This document shows, piece by piece, positions 19,345 to 28,384 of a stretch of DNA of 64,000 nt. The notes under the pieces were generated by a model. The model saw only the letters and a program-made list of their open reading frames with translations. It searched no databases and was not told the DNA's origin. A program made the position numbers and the translations under genes. Position 1 is the first letter of the stretch; each line of letters opens with the position of its first letter. Location: contig CAMKQH010000021.1 of the NCBI GenBank assembly GCA_946414885.1, positions 1-64,000 of the forward strand, in the 5' to 3' direction. The DNA is from an uncultured Lachnospiraceae bacterium (lineage in GTDB: Bacteria > Bacillota > Clostridia > Lachnospirales > Lachnospiraceae).

Positions 19345-21319
19345 ACGGATCAAGGAATTGGTTCCTTTGCTGAGCCGCGCAGCCATGGCGTATTATGCGG
19401 AAGACCGCGAAATCATGAGTAATCTGGAGTATGACAGATTATATGACGAATTGGTCATGCTGGAAAAGGAGACGGGGCTTGTCATGGCAGGGTCTCCTAC
19501 GGTGAAGGTTGGCTATGAGGCCGTGGATTTTTTGCCGAAGGAGCGTCACGCAGCACCCATGTTGTCTCTGGACAAGACCAAGAGCAGGGAAGAACTGAGA
19601 AGCTGGCTGCAGGGGCATGCGGGCGTTCTCAGCTGGAAGCTGGATGGACTGACCATCGTGCTGACCTATCAGGGCGGACGGCTTGCAAAGGCCGTAACGC
19701 GCGGAAATGGTGAGGTCGGCGAGGTGATCACGGCAAACGCCAGGACATTTGTCAACTTGCCGGCAGCCATTCCGTTTCAGGGGAATCTGGTGCTTCGCGG
19801 AGAGGCGATCATCACCTATTCCGATTTTGAAAAAATCAACGCCAAGATACCGGAAGAAGGCGAAAAGTATAAGAATCCCAGAAATCTGTGCAGCGGTTCC
19901 GTGAGACAGCTGGACAGCAGGATCACCGCGGAGCGAAACGTTAGATTCTATGCGTTTTCTTTGGTGGAAGCCGTGGATGAGGACGGTACGGTCAGGGAAT
20001 TTGAGAATTCACGTCTTGCAGAGTTCCGGTTTTTGAAGGAACAGGGCTTTACCGTGGTGGAACATTTCCTGGTGACGGAAGATACGATCATCCATCAGAT
20101 CGAAGACTTTGAAAAACGGATTGACACAGTGGACGAGCCTTCGGACGGACTGGTTCTGACGTATGAGGATGTTGCCTTTGGACGCAGTCTTGGCAGAACG
20201 GCTAAGTTCCCAAGACATTCCATCGCATTCAAGTGGGCGGATGAGCTTCGCGAGACGACGCTCACGGAGGTGGAGTGGAGTCCGAGCCGTACCGGACTGA
20301 TCAATCCCGTTGCCATTTTTGAACCGGTGGAACTGGAAGGAACGACCGTGAGCCGTGCTTCCGTGCACAATGTCAGCGTTGTACGGGCCCTGCGCCTTGG
20401 CATCGGCGATAAGATCACAGTGTATAAGGCCAACATGATCATACCGCAGATCTCGGAGAACCTGACCTGCAGCGACACGCTGGAGATACCGAAAACATGT
20501 CCCGTGTGCGGGGCTCCTACGGAGATCCGGCAGACGGGAGAAGCGCAGGCGCTTTACTGTACGAATGAGAAATGCCCTGCAAAGCAGATCGGAAGCTTTG
20601 TGCTCTTTGTCAGCCGGGATGCCATGAACGTGGACGGATTGTCCGAGGCAACTCTTGAGAAGCTGGTAGATCTGGGATTTGTCAAGGAATTTGCGGATCT
20701 GTTTGCCCTGGAAAGCCATCGTGCAGAGATTGCGGCGATGGAGGGTTTTGGTGAGAAATCCTGCCAGAATCTCTTGGACGGCATTGAGAAGGCCAGAACG
20801 ACGACCATGCCGAGGATCATTTACTCCTTAGGCATTGCTAACATTGGTCTTGCAAATGCGAAGTTGCTTTGCAAGCGGTTTGGATATGACTTGGACCAGC
20901 TTATGAATGCCAGTGAGGAAGACTTGAGTGCCATTGACGGGATCGGCGAGGTGATTGCAAGGTCCTACGTGGAATACATGTCGGACGAAGAGAATCGCGA
21001 AAAGCTGCTTCGGCTCGTAAAAGAACTGAACGTGGAAAAACCGCAGGAAAACGCGATGGAGCAGACGTTGGAAGGAAAATCCTTTGTCGTGACCGGAAGC
21101 CTAGTGCATTATGCGAGCCGCAATGACCTGAAAGATGAGATCGAGGCAAGAGGCGGAAAGGTGACGGGAAGCGTCACCGGAAAGACGGAATGCCTGATCA
21201 ATAATGACGTGACGTCGAATTCCACGAAGAATCAAAAGGCCAAGGAATTGGGCGTGAAGATTCTTTCGGAGGATGAATTCCTTGCCACGTATTTTGGCAG
21301 GAAGGACGGCGAAAGCTAA
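19271..21319 (+). CDS. ligA: NAD-dependent DNA ligase
   Basis: LigA seals nicks in replication and repair using NAD. The order is domain Ia, adenylation domain with the lysine in SWKLDG, OB-fold, a Cys4 zinc finger (CPVCG near 405, then C-X4-C), a helix-hairpin-helix region, and a C-terminal BRCT domain ([11 protein letters not shown]). At 682 residues the length is normal. I use ATG 19271 because GGGGGAAAG precedes it. The adenylation domain reads [12 protein letters not shown], where most LigA proteins have TRGDG and GED. It overlaps the upstream synthase gene by 74 bases. Confidence 0.95.
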   Translation: MDEEKNVQAEYQTKAGDDSRDKKIERIKELVPLLSRAAMAYYAEDREIMSNLEYDRLYDELVMLEKETGLVMAGSPTVKVGYEAVDFLPKERHAAPMLSLDKTKSREELRSWLQGHAGVLSWKLDGLTIVLTYQGGRLAKAVTRGNGEVGEVITANARTFVNLPAAIPFQGNLVLRGEAIITYSDFEKINAKIPEEGEKYKNPRNLCSGSVRQLDSRITAERNVRFYAFSLVEAVDEDGTVREFENSRLAEFRFLKEQGFTVVEHFLVTEDTIIHQIEDFEKRIDTVDEPSDGLVLTYEDVAFGRSLGRTAKFPRHSIAFKWADELRETTLTEVEWSPSRTGLINPVAIFEPVELEGTTVSRASVHNVSVVRALRLGIGDKITVYKANMIIPQISENLTCSDTLEIPKTCPVCGAPTEIRQTGEAQALYCTNEKCPAKQIGSFVLFVSRDAMNVDGLSEATLEKLVDLGFVKEFADLFALESHRAEIAAMEGFGEKSCQNLLDGIEKARTTTMPRIIYSLGIANIGLANAKLLCKRFGYDLDQLMNASEEDLSAIDGIGEVIARSYVEYMSDEENREKLLRLVKELNVEKPQENAMEQTLEGKSFVVTGSLVHYASRNDLKDEIEARGGKVTGSVTGKTECLINNDVTSNSTKNQKAKELGVKILSEDEFLATYFGRKDGES

Positions 21320-21372
21320 GCTTACGGTATTTCATGAAACGCAACATAAATTTAGAAATCGAGGAAACGAAA

Positions 21373-22296
21373 ATGCCAATCAAAATACAAAGTCAACTTC
21401 CCGCTAAGGAAATCCTGGAGACGGAGAATATTTTTGTGATGGATGAAACAAGGTCCCTGCATCAGGACATCAGACCTTTGAAGATTTTGATCTTAAACAA
21501 CATGCCGGTCAAGCAGGATACGGAGTTGCAACTCCTCCGTGCCCTTTCCAACACGCCTTTGCAGGTGGAAGTGACGCTGATGAACACCGTGACGCACGTA
21601 TCGAGAAATACCAATACGCCGCAGAGTCACTTGAATAAGTTTTACACCACCTTTGACAACGTAAAGGATGATTATTTTGACGGTTTGATCATTACCGGTG
21701 CACCCGTGGAAGACATCGCGTTTGAAGAAGTGGATTATTGGGATGAGACCTGCCAGATCATGGACTGGGCGGAGGAACACGTGACGAGCACGCTTCACAT
21801 CTGTTGGGCGGCACAGGCAGGGTTTTATCATTATTACGGCATTAATAAGTCCAAGCTTCCCCAAAAGCTCTTTGGCGTATACGAGCATCGGGTGCTGAAC
21901 AGGAAAATTCCCCTGGTGAGGGGGTTTGACGACATTTTTCTGGCACCGCACAGCCGCCATACCGAAACGAGTGCGGAAGCGATCCATGCGTGCAAGGAAC
22001 TGACGATCATGGCGGAGAGCGACGTGGCCGGCGTATTTCTTGCCTTTGCGGAAAACGGAAAGAAAATCTTTGTGACGGGACATCCGGAATATGACCGCAT
22101 GACGCTCAGCAATGAGTATTTTAGGGATAAGAACAAGGGATTGCCCATTCAGGTACCCTATAATTACTTCCCAAACGATGATCCCACGCAAAAACCGCTG
22201 TTACAGTGGAGATCGCACAGCAATAACCTTTACAGCAACTGGCTGAATTACTATGTATACCAGGTAACGCCATATGTCTTGAAAAGCAAGGGTTGA
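21373..22296 (+). CDS. metA: Homoserine O-acetyltransferase, MetA type
   Basis: MetA acylates homoserine in the first committed step of methionine synthesis. The start [15 protein letters not shown] is the family standard, hence ATG 21373 (307 residues, after GAGGAAAC). The nucleophilic cysteine is in HICWAAQAG and the catalytic pair in TGHPEYD. In TGAPVE the glutamate sits where E. coli has glycine (TGAPLG); this position is known to favour acetyl-CoA over succinyl-CoA. No SAM riboswitch is visible in the 53-base gap after ligA. Confidence 0.93.
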   Translation: MPIKIQSQLPAKEILETENIFVMDETRSLHQDIRPLKILILNNMPVKQDTELQLLRALSNTPLQVEVTLMNTVTHVSRNTNTPQSHLNKFYTTFDNVKDDYFDGLIITGAPVEDIAFEEVDYWDETCQIMDWAEEHVTSTLHICWAAQAGFYHYYGINKSKLPQKLFGVYEHRVLNRKIPLVRGFDDIFLAPHSRHTETSAEAIHACKELTIMAESDVAGVFLAFAENGKKIFVTGHPEYDRMTLSNEYFRDKNKGLPIQVPYNYFPNDDPTQKPLLQWRSHSNNLYSNWLNYYVYQVTPYVLKSKG

Positions 22297-22334
22297 CGCA
22301 ATTTTTAAGACGAATTTCTAACAGAAAATAGAAC

Positions 22335-22378
22335 TTGACGAAAAAGTTGACCTAGGATATACTAATATGCGGTATCCT
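22335..22378 (+). promoter_or_regulatory. Promoter of the cps-like control module with overlapping inverted repeat
   Basis: TTGACG and TATACT are separated by 17 bases. AGGATA (22354-22359) and TATCCT (22373-22378) form an inverted repeat that covers the -10 box and the start site, so it could be an operator. Confidence 0.6.
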
Positions 22379-22416
22379 GCATGATTTGTGGGAATATTTT
22401 GTTGAAGAGGAAAAGC

Positions 22417-23133
22417 ATGGGATACGTTGACGTACATTGTCATCTGTTGCCTGGCATCGATGACGGCTCGCAAAACATGGAACAAACCATGGAGATGCTG
22501 CGGATAGCGGAAGCTAACGGCATAACTGATGCGATCGTGACGCCTCATTACAAGCAGGGAAGGGTCGGTACGCCGAGAAAGGTGATCGGCGAGATGATCC
22601 AAGAGGTGGAAAGCCTTGCGCGGCAAGACGGTTTATCCATACGATTGCATCCCGGAACGGAGATCTACTATAATTCTTCCCTGGAAGAGAAGCTGGAGAG
22701 CGGATGGCTTTCCCGCATGAATGACACGGAATACGTTCTGGTGGAGTTTAATCCGCTGGAAAACTATTCTTACGTCAGGAATGCCATGGAAGATTTGCTA
22801 GGGATGGGATATCATCCAATCCTGGCTCACGTTGAAAGGTATCAATGCATGCTTGGCAGTTTGGAAAACATAAGATCCCTCAGAGGTCTCGGATGCCGGA
22901 TCCAGGTGAACGCGGGAAGCGTTGCCGGAAATTATGGGTTTAAGGTAAAGCATTTTATCAAAAAACTTCTCAAAGAAGAACTGATCGATTACGTAGGCAC
23001 GGATGCACATGACGTAAGGAGCAGAAGCCCTGAAATGAAAAAGTGTGCGGAAGTGATCCGGAAATACTGTGATCCGGAGTATGCGGACGACGTTCTATTT
23101 AGAAATGCAATGACGGAACTTTTGGCAGAATGA
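22417..23133 (+). CDS. Protein-tyrosine phosphatase, CpsB/YwqE type (PHP fold)
   Basis: This metal-dependent phosphatase removes phosphate from the tyrosine tail of the partner kinase. The PHP metal motifs are DVHCHLLPGIDDG at the N-terminus, TPHY, GTEIYYN, LAHVERY and GTDAHD. From ATG 22417 (after AGAGG) it has 238 residues, normal for the family. It opens a module with a Wzz-like adaptor and tyrosine kinase, the classical three-part control of capsule or exopolysaccharide length. No polymerase or flippase gene follows here. Confidence 0.9.
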   Translation: MGYVDVHCHLLPGIDDGSQNMEQTMEMLRIAEANGITDAIVTPHYKQGRVGTPRKVIGEMIQEVESLARQDGLSIRLHPGTEIYYNSSLEEKLESGWLSRMNDTEYVLVEFNPLENYSYVRNAMEDLLGMGYHPILAHVERYQCMLGSLENIRSLRGLGCRIQVNAGSVAGNYGFKVKHFIKKLLKEELIDYVGTDAHDVRSRSPEMKKCAEVIRKYCDPEYADDVLFRNAMTELLAE

Positions 23134-23184
23134 TTGACGTGGCGTGCTTTATAAAGAAATAGCTGATAAGGATGGGGAATATTC

Positions 23185-24003
23185 ATGCAAAGCAAAGAAG
23201 ACGTTATAGAAATTGATTTACAGGAATTGATCGGCTTGTTATTTCATTGGTTGTGGCTTTTGATCTTATGCGGAGCAGTTACCGGCATTGCAGGCTTTTT
23301 GATCTGCAAATTAACCGTAACTCCCTGGTATGAATCCACGACTAGAATCTTTATTCTGAATAAAAACAACGAATCGACGGTATCCTATTCCGATCTGCAG
23401 ACGTCGAACCAGTTGACAAAGAACTATACTCCGTTGATCAAGAGCAGGGACGTACTGGAGAAAGTAATCGCTGCCTGCGAATTAAAAGAGTCTTATGAAA
23501 GCTTTGCAAGCCGCGTTAAGGTATCTACCGTAGGTGATTCCAACCTGATCTCCATCACCGTTACGGATTCGGATCCGCAGATGGCGCAGCGCCTGGCAAA
23601 GGAAGTCAGAATGGAGGCTTCCGATCATATTGTCGAGGTTATGGCCATCCAGGCAGCTAATTTGGAGACGGAAGCAAACCTTCCCAAAAGACCATCGGGG
23701 CCCAAGGCGAAAAAATGGGGTCTGATCGGTGCTTTCCTTGGCGCATTTACCTGCGCAGCCATTTTGATCATTCAGTATCTTTTGGATGATTCCATCAAGA
23801 GTGCCGAGGACGTGGAGAGATATCTTGGACTTAGCACGCTGGCAATGATTCCGGTTGCCGATCAGAATGAAAAGAACAAGAAAAAAAGAGGAAAATCCCA
23901 TGAACATTTTGATTCGGAGATGGTAAAAGCCGTTGACGAGGAGAGTGGCAACATGGATCTTGTGGTACAGGAAATCAACGTTGATAATCACGGGGAGGCA
24001 TAA
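23185..24003 (+). CDS. Wzz/CpsC-type chain-length regulator and kinase adaptor
   Basis: A 272-residue membrane protein with two membrane helices (about 19-42 and 178-200) enclosing an extracellular domain of about 135 residues, the Wzz topology. The proline-rich segment LPKRPSGPKAKK precedes the second helix, as is usual. The cytoplasmic tail of about 70 residues would activate the separate tyrosine kinase encoded 3 bases downstream. The ribosome site is weak (GGATGGGG). It probably works at the membrane in glycan chain-length control. Confidence 0.87.
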   Translation: MQSKEDVIEIDLQELIGLLFHWLWLLILCGAVTGIAGFLICKLTVTPWYESTTRIFILNKNNESTVSYSDLQTSNQLTKNYTPLIKSRDVLEKVIAACELKESYESFASRVKVSTVGDSNLISITVTDSDPQMAQRLAKEVRMEASDHIVEVMAIQAANLETEANLPKRPSGPKAKKWGLIGAFLGAFTCAAILIIQYLLDDSIKSAEDVERYLGLSTLAMIPVADQNEKNKKKRGKSHEHFDSEMVKAVDEESGNMDLVVQEINVDNHGEA

Positions 24004-24006
24004 ATC

Positions 24007-24723
24007 ATGCAGAACATTGAACTGAATCTGGAAGAATTAGATTACAGAACGCGTGAAGCATATAAGACTCTCCGAACCAATATTGAGTTTTCCGGAGATG
24101 ACATCAAGGTAATTTGCGTTACCAGTGCTACTCCTAACGAGGGAAAGAGCAGTATTTCCTTTGAACTTGCGATTTCTTACGCGCAGATGGGAAAAAAGGT
24201 GCTTTTGGTGGACGGAGACCTTCGTAAATCCGTGATGCGTCAGCGCCATAAAAAAGGTAAGGTTCGTCTCGGACTTGCAAACTATTTGGTAGGAAAGGCA
24301 AACCTGGAAGACGCGCTGTGTGTTACCAACGTTAGAAACCTGGACATGATCTTTTCCGGTCCCGTTCCGCCTAACCCCAGTGAGCTTCTTGGAAACAATC
24401 GCTTCAAGAAGATGGTAGCAGAGGCAAGGGATTATTATGACATGGTGATCATTGACACGCCGCCTCTTGGAAGCGTTATTGACACGGCAGTTGTTTCAAA
24501 GTGCTGTGACGGTGCCGTGATCGTTGTATCCTGCGGAGACGTAAGCTATCGTTTTGTTCGTAAGGTAAAAGAACAGCTGGACGTTGCGGGCATTCGCATT
24601 CTTGGCGTTGTCCTGAACAAAGTTAATATTTCCGGCAAGGGTTACTATGGTAAGTACTATGGTAAGTACTACGGAAAGTATTACGGAAAGTATTACGGTA
24701 ATTATGGAGATGGATCAAACTAA
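24007..24723 (+). CDS. Bacterial tyrosine kinase, CpsD/YwqD type, with YYGK-repeat tail
   Basis: BY-kinases autophosphorylate on a C-terminal tyrosine cluster. Walker A is SATPNEGKSS near residue 40, Walker A' is VLLVDGDLRKS and Walker B is MVIIDTPPLG. The tail is unusual: five consecutive YYG units separated by Lys, then NYG, giving 11 tyrosines in the last about 27 residues. The repeat units use different synonymous codons (TACTATGGT, TACTACGGA, TATTACGGA), which points to selection on the protein. The activator helix is in the separate upstream Wzz-like protein. Confidence 0.92.
   Translation: MQNIELNLEELDYRTREAYKTLRTNIEFSGDDIKVICVTSATPNEGKSSISFELAISYAQMGKKVLLVDGDLRKSVMRQRHKKGKVRLGLANYLVGKANLEDALCVTNVRNLDMIFSGPVPPNPSELLGNNRFKKMVAEARDYYDMVIIDTPPLGSVIDTAVVSKCCDGAVIVVSCGDVSYRFVRKVKEQLDVAGIRILGVVLNKVNISGKGYYGKYYGKYYGKYYGKYYGNYGDGSN
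24643..24706 (+). repeat. 12-bp tandem repeat encoding the YYGK tail
   Basis: About five units of TAYTAYGGNAAG lie at the 3' end of the kinase gene. Third positions differ between units. Confidence 0.9.
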
Positions 24724-25768
24724 TAAAAATCAAAAAGAACCCGTGAAGAAAAATCAGAGGAAGAGACATGGAATGGGCCTTGGGCCCATTTCCGTGGCCC
24801 TTCTTCTTGTTATTGTGGGGCTAATCATCTTTCTTTGCATTAAGCTGAAGGAAGGTAAGAATGAGCCAGTGGCCGTTGCGGAGAACGCGTCTTTGGAGGT
24901 CTCCGACGATACGCCAAAATCCGTGGCGGATAAGATACAGGAAGAGCTTAAGGAGAGCGAAGAACCGGAATTTGAGATTATAGAGTTCCGGACTCCGGAC
25001 GTGGAGCCTGAGGATCTCCCCGTGGACGAAGACGGTTACAACGGAGAGAGCATGGAAATCGAATTCCCTGGTGAGCAGACGACGGCACCGGAGGAAACGG
25101 AAAAGCCTGAGAGCACGGAAGAGCCAGAAACGGAACCTACCGCAGAGCCTACCCAGAAGCCTGTTTCAAAGAGCTCGGATCCCATGAACCGCGTGATTGA
25201 TTTTACGACGCTCCAGACCAAGAAAAACGGTCATATTTATGCATGGATCAGTGTGCCGGGAACCAATATTGATTATCCCATACTTCGCCATCCCACGGAT
25301 GACGGATACTATCTTTATCATAACTTAAACGGTAGTGAAGGTTATCCCGGATGTATTTACACCGAAAACTGGAATTCAAAGGATTGGAATGATCCCGTGA
25401 CGGTCATGTACGGACATGACATGCGTTCGACGGGCACCATGTTCCATCAGCTTCACAAGTTTGAAACCCAGAGCTTCTTTGACAAGAATCAGTATTTTTA
25501 CGTATATACGCCGGACAAAACCTTGAAATATGAGATTTTTGCCGCTTACGTTCACAGCAATGAGCATTTGCTTGCAAATCACGATTTCAATAATGAAGAC
25601 AGCTTTGAAGCGTTCTTTGGAACGGTTTTGGCTGCAAGCAACAGTGGGGCAAACCATGTGCGTGACGGCGTAACCATAACCTCTGACAGCAAGATCGTTA
25701 CGCTGTCGACCTGCATAAAAAATAAACCCAATAACAGATATCTGATCTTTGGGGTTTTGGTAAATTAA
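24704..25768 (+). CDS. srtB: Class B sortase (first of two)
   Basis: Sortases join surface proteins to the cell wall. The N-terminus is basic with one membrane helix (about 30-48), then an acidic Thr/Glu/Pro-rich spacer (about 65-155), then the sortase domain. The catalytic residues are His in YGHDMRSTGTMF, Cys in TLSTCI and Arg in NNRYLI, the class B pattern. I start at ATG 24704 (354 residues; 24710 also possible), inside the kinase gene's end; the track start lies out of frame in the YYGK repeat and gives an unlikely N-terminus. thrC follows after 13 bases. Confidence 0.88.
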   Translation: MEMDQTNKNQKEPVKKNQRKRHGMGLGPISVALLLVIVGLIIFLCIKLKEGKNEPVAVAENASLEVSDDTPKSVADKIQEELKESEEPEFEIIEFRTPDVEPEDLPVDEDGYNGESMEIEFPGEQTTAPEETEKPESTEEPETEPTAEPTQKPVSKSSDPMNRVIDFTTLQTKKNGHIYAWISVPGTNIDYPILRHPTDDGYYLYHNLNGSEGYPGCIYTENWNSKDWNDPVTVMYGHDMRSTGTMFHQLHKFETQSFFDKNQYFYVYTPDKTLKYEIFAAYVHSNEHLLANHDFNNEDSFEAFFGTVLAASNSGANHVRDGVTITSDSKIVTLSTCIKNKPNNRYLIFGVLVN

Positions 25769-25781
25769 GGAGAAAAAGAAA

Positions 25782-27269
25782 ATGGAAGTGTTGTATTACA
25801 GTACCAGAAGCAACGGACAGCCGATCAAGGCTTCCCAGGCAATCTTAAAGGGCCTCTCTGATGACGGCGGACTCTTCGTGCCGGACCACGTGCCTGCATT
25901 GGACAAGAGCTTAAAAGAGCTTGCGGGCATGAGCTATCAGCAGGTTGCCTATGAGGTGATGAAGCTGTTCCTCACGGATTTTACGGAGGAAGAACTGAAA
26001 AATTGCATCGCAAAGGCATATGATGAAAAATTTGACACTGACGTGATCGCACCCATGGCAGAAGCGGAGGGAGCTTATTTCTTAGAGTTGTTCCATGGCC
26101 CCACCATCGCGTTTAAGGACATGGCACTCTCTATCTTACCGCACCTTCTGATCACCTCCGCAAGAAAGAATCAGATCAAGAATGAAATTGTCATTTTGAC
26201 CGCAACCTCCGGAGATACTGGTAAGGCAGCATTGGCAGGTTTTGCAAACGTAGAAGGTACCAGAATCATCGTATTCTATCCGAAGAACGGCGTGAGCCCC
26301 ATCCAGGAAAAGCAAATGGTGACCCAGAAGGGCGCTAACACGCTGGTTGTCGGCATTCACGGTAACTTTGATGATGCACAGACCGGAGTGAAAAAGATTT
26401 TCTCTGATAAGGCATTGGCGAAGGAAATGGATGAGAAGGGCTTCCAGTTCTCCTCTGCAAATTCCATTAACGTGGGCCGCCTGGTGCCTCAGGTATGTTA
26501 TTACGTATATGCGTACGCAAGACTTCTTGCTGAGGGACGCATAGCAGAGGGCGAAAAGATTAACATTGTCGTGCCCACTGGTAATTTTGGAAACATTTTG
26601 GCCGCATTTTATGCGAAAAACATGGGTCTTCCCATCGATAAGCTGATCTGTGCGTCCAATGAGAATAAGGTTCTCTTTGATTTCTTCAGCACTGGCGTAT
26701 ATGACAGAAACAGAGAATTTATGCTGACCAGTTCGCCTTCCATGGATATCCTGATCTCCAGCAACTTAGAGCGCCTGATCTACCGTATTGCTGGCAATGA
26801 TGCGAAGAAGAATCAAGAACTGATGGCAGCACTCAGCGGTCAGGGAAAGTATGTGATCGACGATGCAATGAAGGCTGGTCTTGCTGACTTTTACGGCAAT
26901 TACGCAAGCGAGCAGGAGACCGCGGCGATCATCAAGAAGATTTACGAGGATTGCGGTTACGTGATCGACACGCATACCGCCGTTGCCGCAGCCGTTTACG
27001 AGAAATATCAGGCTGAGACCAAGGACCAGACCAAGACGGTCATTGCCTCCACGGCAAGCCCCTTCAAGTTTACCAGAAGTGTCATGAACGCCATTGATGC
27101 AAAGTATGACTCCATGACCGACTTTGAACTTGTAGACGAGCTTTCCAAGCTCGCCAACGTCAAGGTTCCCAATGCCATCGAGGAGATCCGCACGGCTCCC
27201 GTTCTTCATGACAAGCAGTGTGATTCCGACCAGATGCAGAATGTTGTTCGCGAGTTTCTTGGTTTATAA
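25782..27269 (+). CDS. thrC: Threonine synthase
   Basis: ThrC converts O-phosphohomoserine to threonine with PLP. The 495-residue length and the N-terminal YYSTRSN / DGGLFVPD segment match the long bacterial form. The PLP lysine is in IAFKDMALS, and the phosphate loop is in VPTGNFGNI. It follows the sortase gene after 13 bases with AAGGAGAAAAAG as ribosome site, so it may be cotranscribed with it, an odd partnership. Downstream lies the long palindrome. Confidence 0.95.
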   Translation: MEVLYYSTRSNGQPIKASQAILKGLSDDGGLFVPDHVPALDKSLKELAGMSYQQVAYEVMKLFLTDFTEEELKNCIAKAYDEKFDTDVIAPMAEAEGAYFLELFHGPTIAFKDMALSILPHLLITSARKNQIKNEIVILTATSGDTGKAALAGFANVEGTRIIVFYPKNGVSPIQEKQMVTQKGANTLVVGIHGNFDDAQTGVKKIFSDKALAKEMDEKGFQFSSANSINVGRLVPQVCYYVYAYARLLAEGRIAEGEKINIVVPTGNFGNILAAFYAKNMGLPIDKLICASNENKVLFDFFSTGVYDRNREFMLTSSPSMDILISSNLERLIYRIAGNDAKKNQELMAALSGQGKYVIDDAMKAGLADFYGNYASEQETAAIIKKIYEDCGYVIDTHTAVAAAVYEKYQAETKDQTKTVIASTASPFKFTRSVMNAIDAKYDSMTDFELVDELSKLANVKVPNAIEEIRTAPVLHDKQCDSDQMQNVVREFLGL

Positions 27270-27273
27270 TATT

Positions 27274-27544
27274 AACTTCCCATTCCGGTTATAAGTGAAC
27301 CAAAGCCTCCGTGCCCGCCGGATATCATCTTCTTGAAACGGCACGGACTGCACTAAGCTCAACAACCGTCTGAATGGAGTGGAAAATCTCGAGAACAACT
27401 CGGAGCTGACGCTCCTCAGACAATTCTCGAGATTTTCCATTCAGCCGGCTGCTTTGCTAAGTGCAGCCGGCTAATTGTTTCAAGAAGATGATATCAGGCG
27501 GGCACTGGTTCTTTGAAGAAATTGTGCAACCGGAATGGGAAGTT
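27274..27544. repeat. 271-bp nested imperfect palindrome of unknown type
   Basis: The outer arms AACTTCCCATTCCGGTT (27274-27290) and its exact complement (27528-27544) enclose further matching blocks. These are a 29-bp pair with one mismatch (27311-27339 with 27477-27505), a CTGCACTAAGC pair with one mismatch (27348-27358 with 27456-27466), a CTGAATGG/AAAATCTCGAGAA pair interrupted by 5 extra bases on the left (27370-27395 with 27424-27444), and an apical GGAGC-TGAC-GCTCC. The right half can also fold alone (AGCCGGCTGC/GCAGCCGGCT). It fills the gap between thrC and deoC and contains no credible gene. A MITE-like element or a structured RNA are both possible. Confidence 0.9.
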
Positions 27545-27632
27545 TTGATACCAGCGTGAAGAAAAGTAGACAGAGCAGATAATGAAAGAAAGAAGTAACA
27601 GAAAAAATTGGAGGACGAAAGTAGAGGGTAAG

Positions 27633-28298
27633 ATGACGGCGAAGGAGATGCTTCAGAAGGTAGACCATACGCAGTTAAAGGCATTTGCGACTTGGGAAGA
27701 CATTCAGAAATTGTGTGAAGAGGCGATTGCGTACCATACGGCGAGCGTATGCATTCCGCCGGCGTATATTAAGCGCGTGCATGACGCCTATGGGGAGAAG
27801 ATCAATATTTGTACGGTAGTTGGTTTTCCTTTGGGTTACAGCGTAACGGAAGCTAAGGTTGCGGAAGTGGAGAAGGCTCTGAAGGATGGCTGTAACGAGA
27901 TCGACATGGTGATCAACGTAAGCGACGTAAAGAACGGGGATTATGATAAGGTGGAAGAAGAAATCCGCACCATGAAAAAGGCATGCGGGGAACATATCCT
28001 AAAGGTGATCGTTGAGACCTGTTATCTGACGACGGAAGAGAAGATCGCCATGTGTAAGGCAGTGACAAACGCAGGAGCAGATTATATCAAGACGTCCACG
28101 GGCTTTGGAACGGGCGGCGCAACCATCGAGGACGTGAAGCTCTTTAAGGAGAATATTGGCCCGAACGTGAAAATTAAGGCGGCAGGCGGCGTGTCTACCA
28201 TCGATGACCTGAAAGCATTTATTGAACTTGGATGCGATCGGATAGGTACCTCTAGGGCAGTAGGTTTGTTAAAGGGCGAGATGACGGAAGGCTATTGA
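27633..28298 (+). CDS. deoC: Deoxyribose-phosphate aldolase
   Basis: DeoC splits 2-deoxyribose 5-phosphate into acetaldehyde and glyceraldehyde 3-phosphate in nucleoside breakdown. The Schiff-base lysine is in VKIKAAGGV and the second active-site lysine in ADYIKTSTGFG. VDHTQLKAFAT near the N-terminus is typical. I use ATG 27633 (221 residues) with GAGGG upstream; the longer track ORF has a basic, unlikely N-terminus. It lies 88 bases after the long palindrome, so that structure may be in its leader. Confidence 0.93.
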   Translation: MTAKEMLQKVDHTQLKAFATWEDIQKLCEEAIAYHTASVCIPPAYIKRVHDAYGEKINICTVVGFPLGYSVTEAKVAEVEKALKDGCNEIDMVINVSDVKNGDYDKVEEEIRTMKKACGEHILKVIVETCYLTTEEKIAMCKAVTNAGADYIKTSTGFGTGGATIEDVKLFKENIGPNVKIKAAGGVSTIDDLKAFIELGCDRIGTSRAVGLLKGEMTEGY

Positions 28299-28384
28299 TG
28301 CTATGTCTCACCGGGACTTGCGAATATGGTTGTAAATAAAGCATTGAACAAAAAGGAAGTATAGGTAGAAAAGAGGTTGCAGAA

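Noticed and set aside
21320-21372. Possible SAM riboswitch before metA
   Set aside because: The gap is only 53 bases with no conserved riboswitch elements.
24647-24703. Upstream extension of the sortase ORF
   Set aside because: It reads the kinase repeat in another frame; the membrane-anchor start at 24704 or 24710 is far more likely.
24643-24706. Short regular repeats that could suggest a CRISPR array
   Set aside because: The 12-bp units are contiguous without spacers and encode the YYGK tail of the kinase.
27457-27684. Minus-strand ORFs in the long palindrome
   Set aside because: Low-quality composition and no ribosome site; they run into deoC antisense.
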